From assembly GCA_041179245.1 (NCBI GenBank), contig JBEGTT010000075.1:1-6483 (forward strand): a stretch of DNA of 6,483 nt, written 5' to 3'. A program made the position numbers and the translations under genes. The DNA comes from JBEGTT01 sp041179245. Its GTDB lineage: Bacteria > Pseudomonadota > Gammaproteobacteria > Burkholderiales > Rhodocyclaceae. The notes beneath the pieces were generated by a model. It was not told the origin of the DNA. It searched no databases and saw only the letters and a program-made list of their open reading frames with translations. Positions 5,896-6,483 of the stretch are shown in pieces (the first letter of the stretch is position 1; each line of letters opens with the position of its first letter).

Positions 5896-5959
5896 CCCGG
5901 CAGTCAACCGGACGCTGCGCGATAAAGCCGCGTAGCGCCGGTTACTTTTACGTTCGGCC
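5889..5959 (+). repeat. attC recombination site of cassette 1
   Basis: The outer arms are GGCATAAC (5889-5896) and GTTCGGCC (5952-5959). They pair at six of eight positions, ending in AAC and GTT as integrase cores require. The inner arms AACCGG-A-CGCTGCGCG (5906-5921) and CGCGTAGCGCCGGTT (5929-5943) form 15 pairs, one of them G-T, with A5912 left bulged, and the loop is ATAAAGC. Unpaired spacers of nine and eight bases separate outer and inner arms. An inverted repeat with conserved ends, an unpaired spacer and a bulged base on one arm only is what integron integrases recognise in the folded single strand. The methyltransferase stop lies within the left arm. Confidence 0.85.
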
Positions 5960-6002
5960 TCATCAACATGCCGCAGCGGATAGCTATTCACGAATTTCTT
6001 AT

Positions 6003-6009
6003 GGAGGAG
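6003..6009 (+). promoter_or_regulatory. Strong ribosome binding site that fixes a TTG start
   Basis: GGAGGAG lies seven bases before the TTG at 6017. It is the strongest Shine-Dalgarno in the window and decides for this otherwise weak start codon. Confidence 0.75.
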
Positions 6010-6016
6010 ATAAGCG

Positions 6017-6415
6017 TTGCGCGACTTCAGCAATGACGGAGAGATCAATATTCAGGGTGACTTCAATGTCACCGATAACTCCCAGAACGAGCACAAGCTC
6101 CTGATTCATTGCACCAGCGATGTGCTGCTGCAAGAGCGGCCATTTAGGCAGGAGAACATCCAGCTTGAACAAGCGCGGAAGATCAAGCGATTGAAGCCGT
6201 TCTACGCCCTCACCCTAATCTTGGCCGTTGCGGCGGCGATCTGGGCAACCATCAACGGAAAGACGGACTTCGCCACAATCATCATGGGCGGGGCTGCTCT
6301 CTTCATCGGATACCAATCCCTAAAGGCCACAATCGATCCGAACGCCTTTCAGGTCGAGGAGCAGAACGCTGTAAACGAAATCAATAAGCTGCTCAAGCAA
6401 AGGCGGGTTGAATGA
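6017..6415 (+). CDS. Small membrane protein of unknown function with two membrane helices
   Basis: I do not recognise an established function. The 132 residues begin with a polar, strand-like stretch (DGEINIQGDFNVTDNS, 7-22). A charged helical region follows, with RPFRQENIQLEQARKIKRLK at about 41-60. Two hydrophobic helices come next at about 62-79 and 84-103, separated by the short turn NGKTD. A charged C-terminal helix (FQVEEQNAVNEINKLLKQRR, 111-130) could form a coiled coil. With no signal peptide, both ends most likely face the cytoplasm around a helical hairpin. The TTG start is fixed by a strong ribosome site. It is the only clear gene of cassette 2. Next to a restriction system, a role as a defence-associated membrane effector is conceivable, but that is inference from context and shape only. 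Confidence 0.85.
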   Translation: MRDFSNDGEINIQGDFNVTDNSQNEHKLLIHCTSDVLLQERPFRQENIQLEQARKIKRLKPFYALTLILAVAAAIWATINGKTDFATIIMGGAALFIGYQSLKATIDPNAFQVEEQNAVNEINKLLKQRRVE

Positions 6416-6460
6416 AGGCCGCTGCAATCCCCGTGGCTCCGTTGCATCCGGGCGAAATGA

Positions 6461-6483
6461 GGCCGAACCCGTCATTCGAGTGG
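6461..6483 (+). repeat. Start of the attC of cassette 2 (cut by right edge)
   Basis: GGCCGAAC is the exact reverse complement of the cassette's 5' end, GTTCGGCC (5952-5959). The following bases CCGTCATTCGAGTGG have the same layout as CCGGCAGTCAACCGG in the first attC: a spacer, then TCRA-type bases leading into the inner arm. The right half is missing, so the fold cannot be checked. Confidence 0.6.

Larger units (their letters stand above)
4060..5952 (+). mobile_element. Integron gene cassette 1 carrying an EcoRV-like restriction-modification system
   Basis: Integron integrases cut between G and TT of GTTRRRY-like cores, and the first bases of a cassette are complementary to the left arm of the attC at its own 3' end. 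Here GTTATGCC (4059-4066) is the exact reverse complement of GGCATAAC (5889-5896), the left arm of the attC after the methyltransferase. This eight-base match at the predicted places, together with the folded attC, defines an 1893-base cassette. It holds two genes in the attC orientation with a leader of about 88 bases, and the last stop codon lies inside the attC, as is common. Two-gene cassettes are less usual. The site left of 4059 is not a recognisable attC or attI. Confidence 0.75.
5953..6483 (+). mobile_element. Integron gene cassette 2 (right end cut by window)
   Basis: The cassette begins after G5952 with TTCGGCC. The eight bases GTTCGGCC are matched exactly, in reverse complement, by GGCCGAAC at 6461-6468, where the cassette's own attC should begin. 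It holds one clear gene, the two-helix membrane protein, behind about 64 bases of leader. The rest of its attC lies beyond the window, so length and fold cannot be completed here. Confidence 0.7.

Noticed and set aside
6412..6483. Frame starting ATG at 6412, overlapping the previous stop (ATGA) and open to the right edge
   Set aside because: Its residues from MRPNPSFEW onward are translated from the attC arm. Such peptides are a common annotation artefact at cassette ends, and there is no other evidence for a gene.

Overview
The window looks like a betaproteobacterial chromosome: a housekeeping core on the left and an accessory block on the right. The RimP, NusA, DsbB and Tgt proteins all read as betaproteobacterial types. 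I place it in Betaproteobacteria with fair confidence, perhaps near Rhodocyclales or Nitrosomonadales, but cannot name a genus. Composition changes with the layout. One sampled 60-base row inside tgt (2821-2880) is about 65% G+C, and one inside the restriction gene (4681-4740) is about 38%.

Left part, minus strand: the start of the rimP-nusA operon, with nusA cut by the left edge. Its leader holds a -10 box, a strong hairpin, and a second hairpin followed by seven T just before rimP, which looks like an attenuator. Next, also on the minus strand, is a remnant of the C-terminal end of a type IV prepilin peptidase. The plus strand then carries dsbB (disulfide-bond oxidase) and tgt (tRNA-guanine transglycosylase), 27 bases apart.

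Right part, plus strand: a ccdA-ccdB type II toxin-antitoxin pair directly follows tgt. After a poorly explained 330-base stretch come a close relative of the EcoRV restriction endonuclease and its adenine methyltransferase, overlapping by ATGA. Then comes a small two-helix membrane protein of unknown function.

The main structural finding is that the restriction-modification pair and the membrane protein appear to lie on two consecutive integron gene cassettes. The methyltransferase stop codon falls inside a 71-base attC-like site (5889-5959) whose inner arms form a 15-pair stem with one bulged base. Its left arm GGCATAAC is the exact reverse complement of GTTATGCC at 4059-4066, which marks the left end of cassette 1. 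Its right end GTTCGGCC is matched exactly by GGCCGAAC at 6461-6468, the start of a second attC cut by the right edge. No integrase is visible, so this is either a cassette cluster without a local integrase or the edge of a larger array.

Functionally, the right part combines a plasmid-style addiction module, an EcoRV-like defence system predicted to act at GATATC, and an unknown membrane protein that may also serve in defence. The block sits directly after tgt, where many proteobacteria carry yajC-secD-secF.
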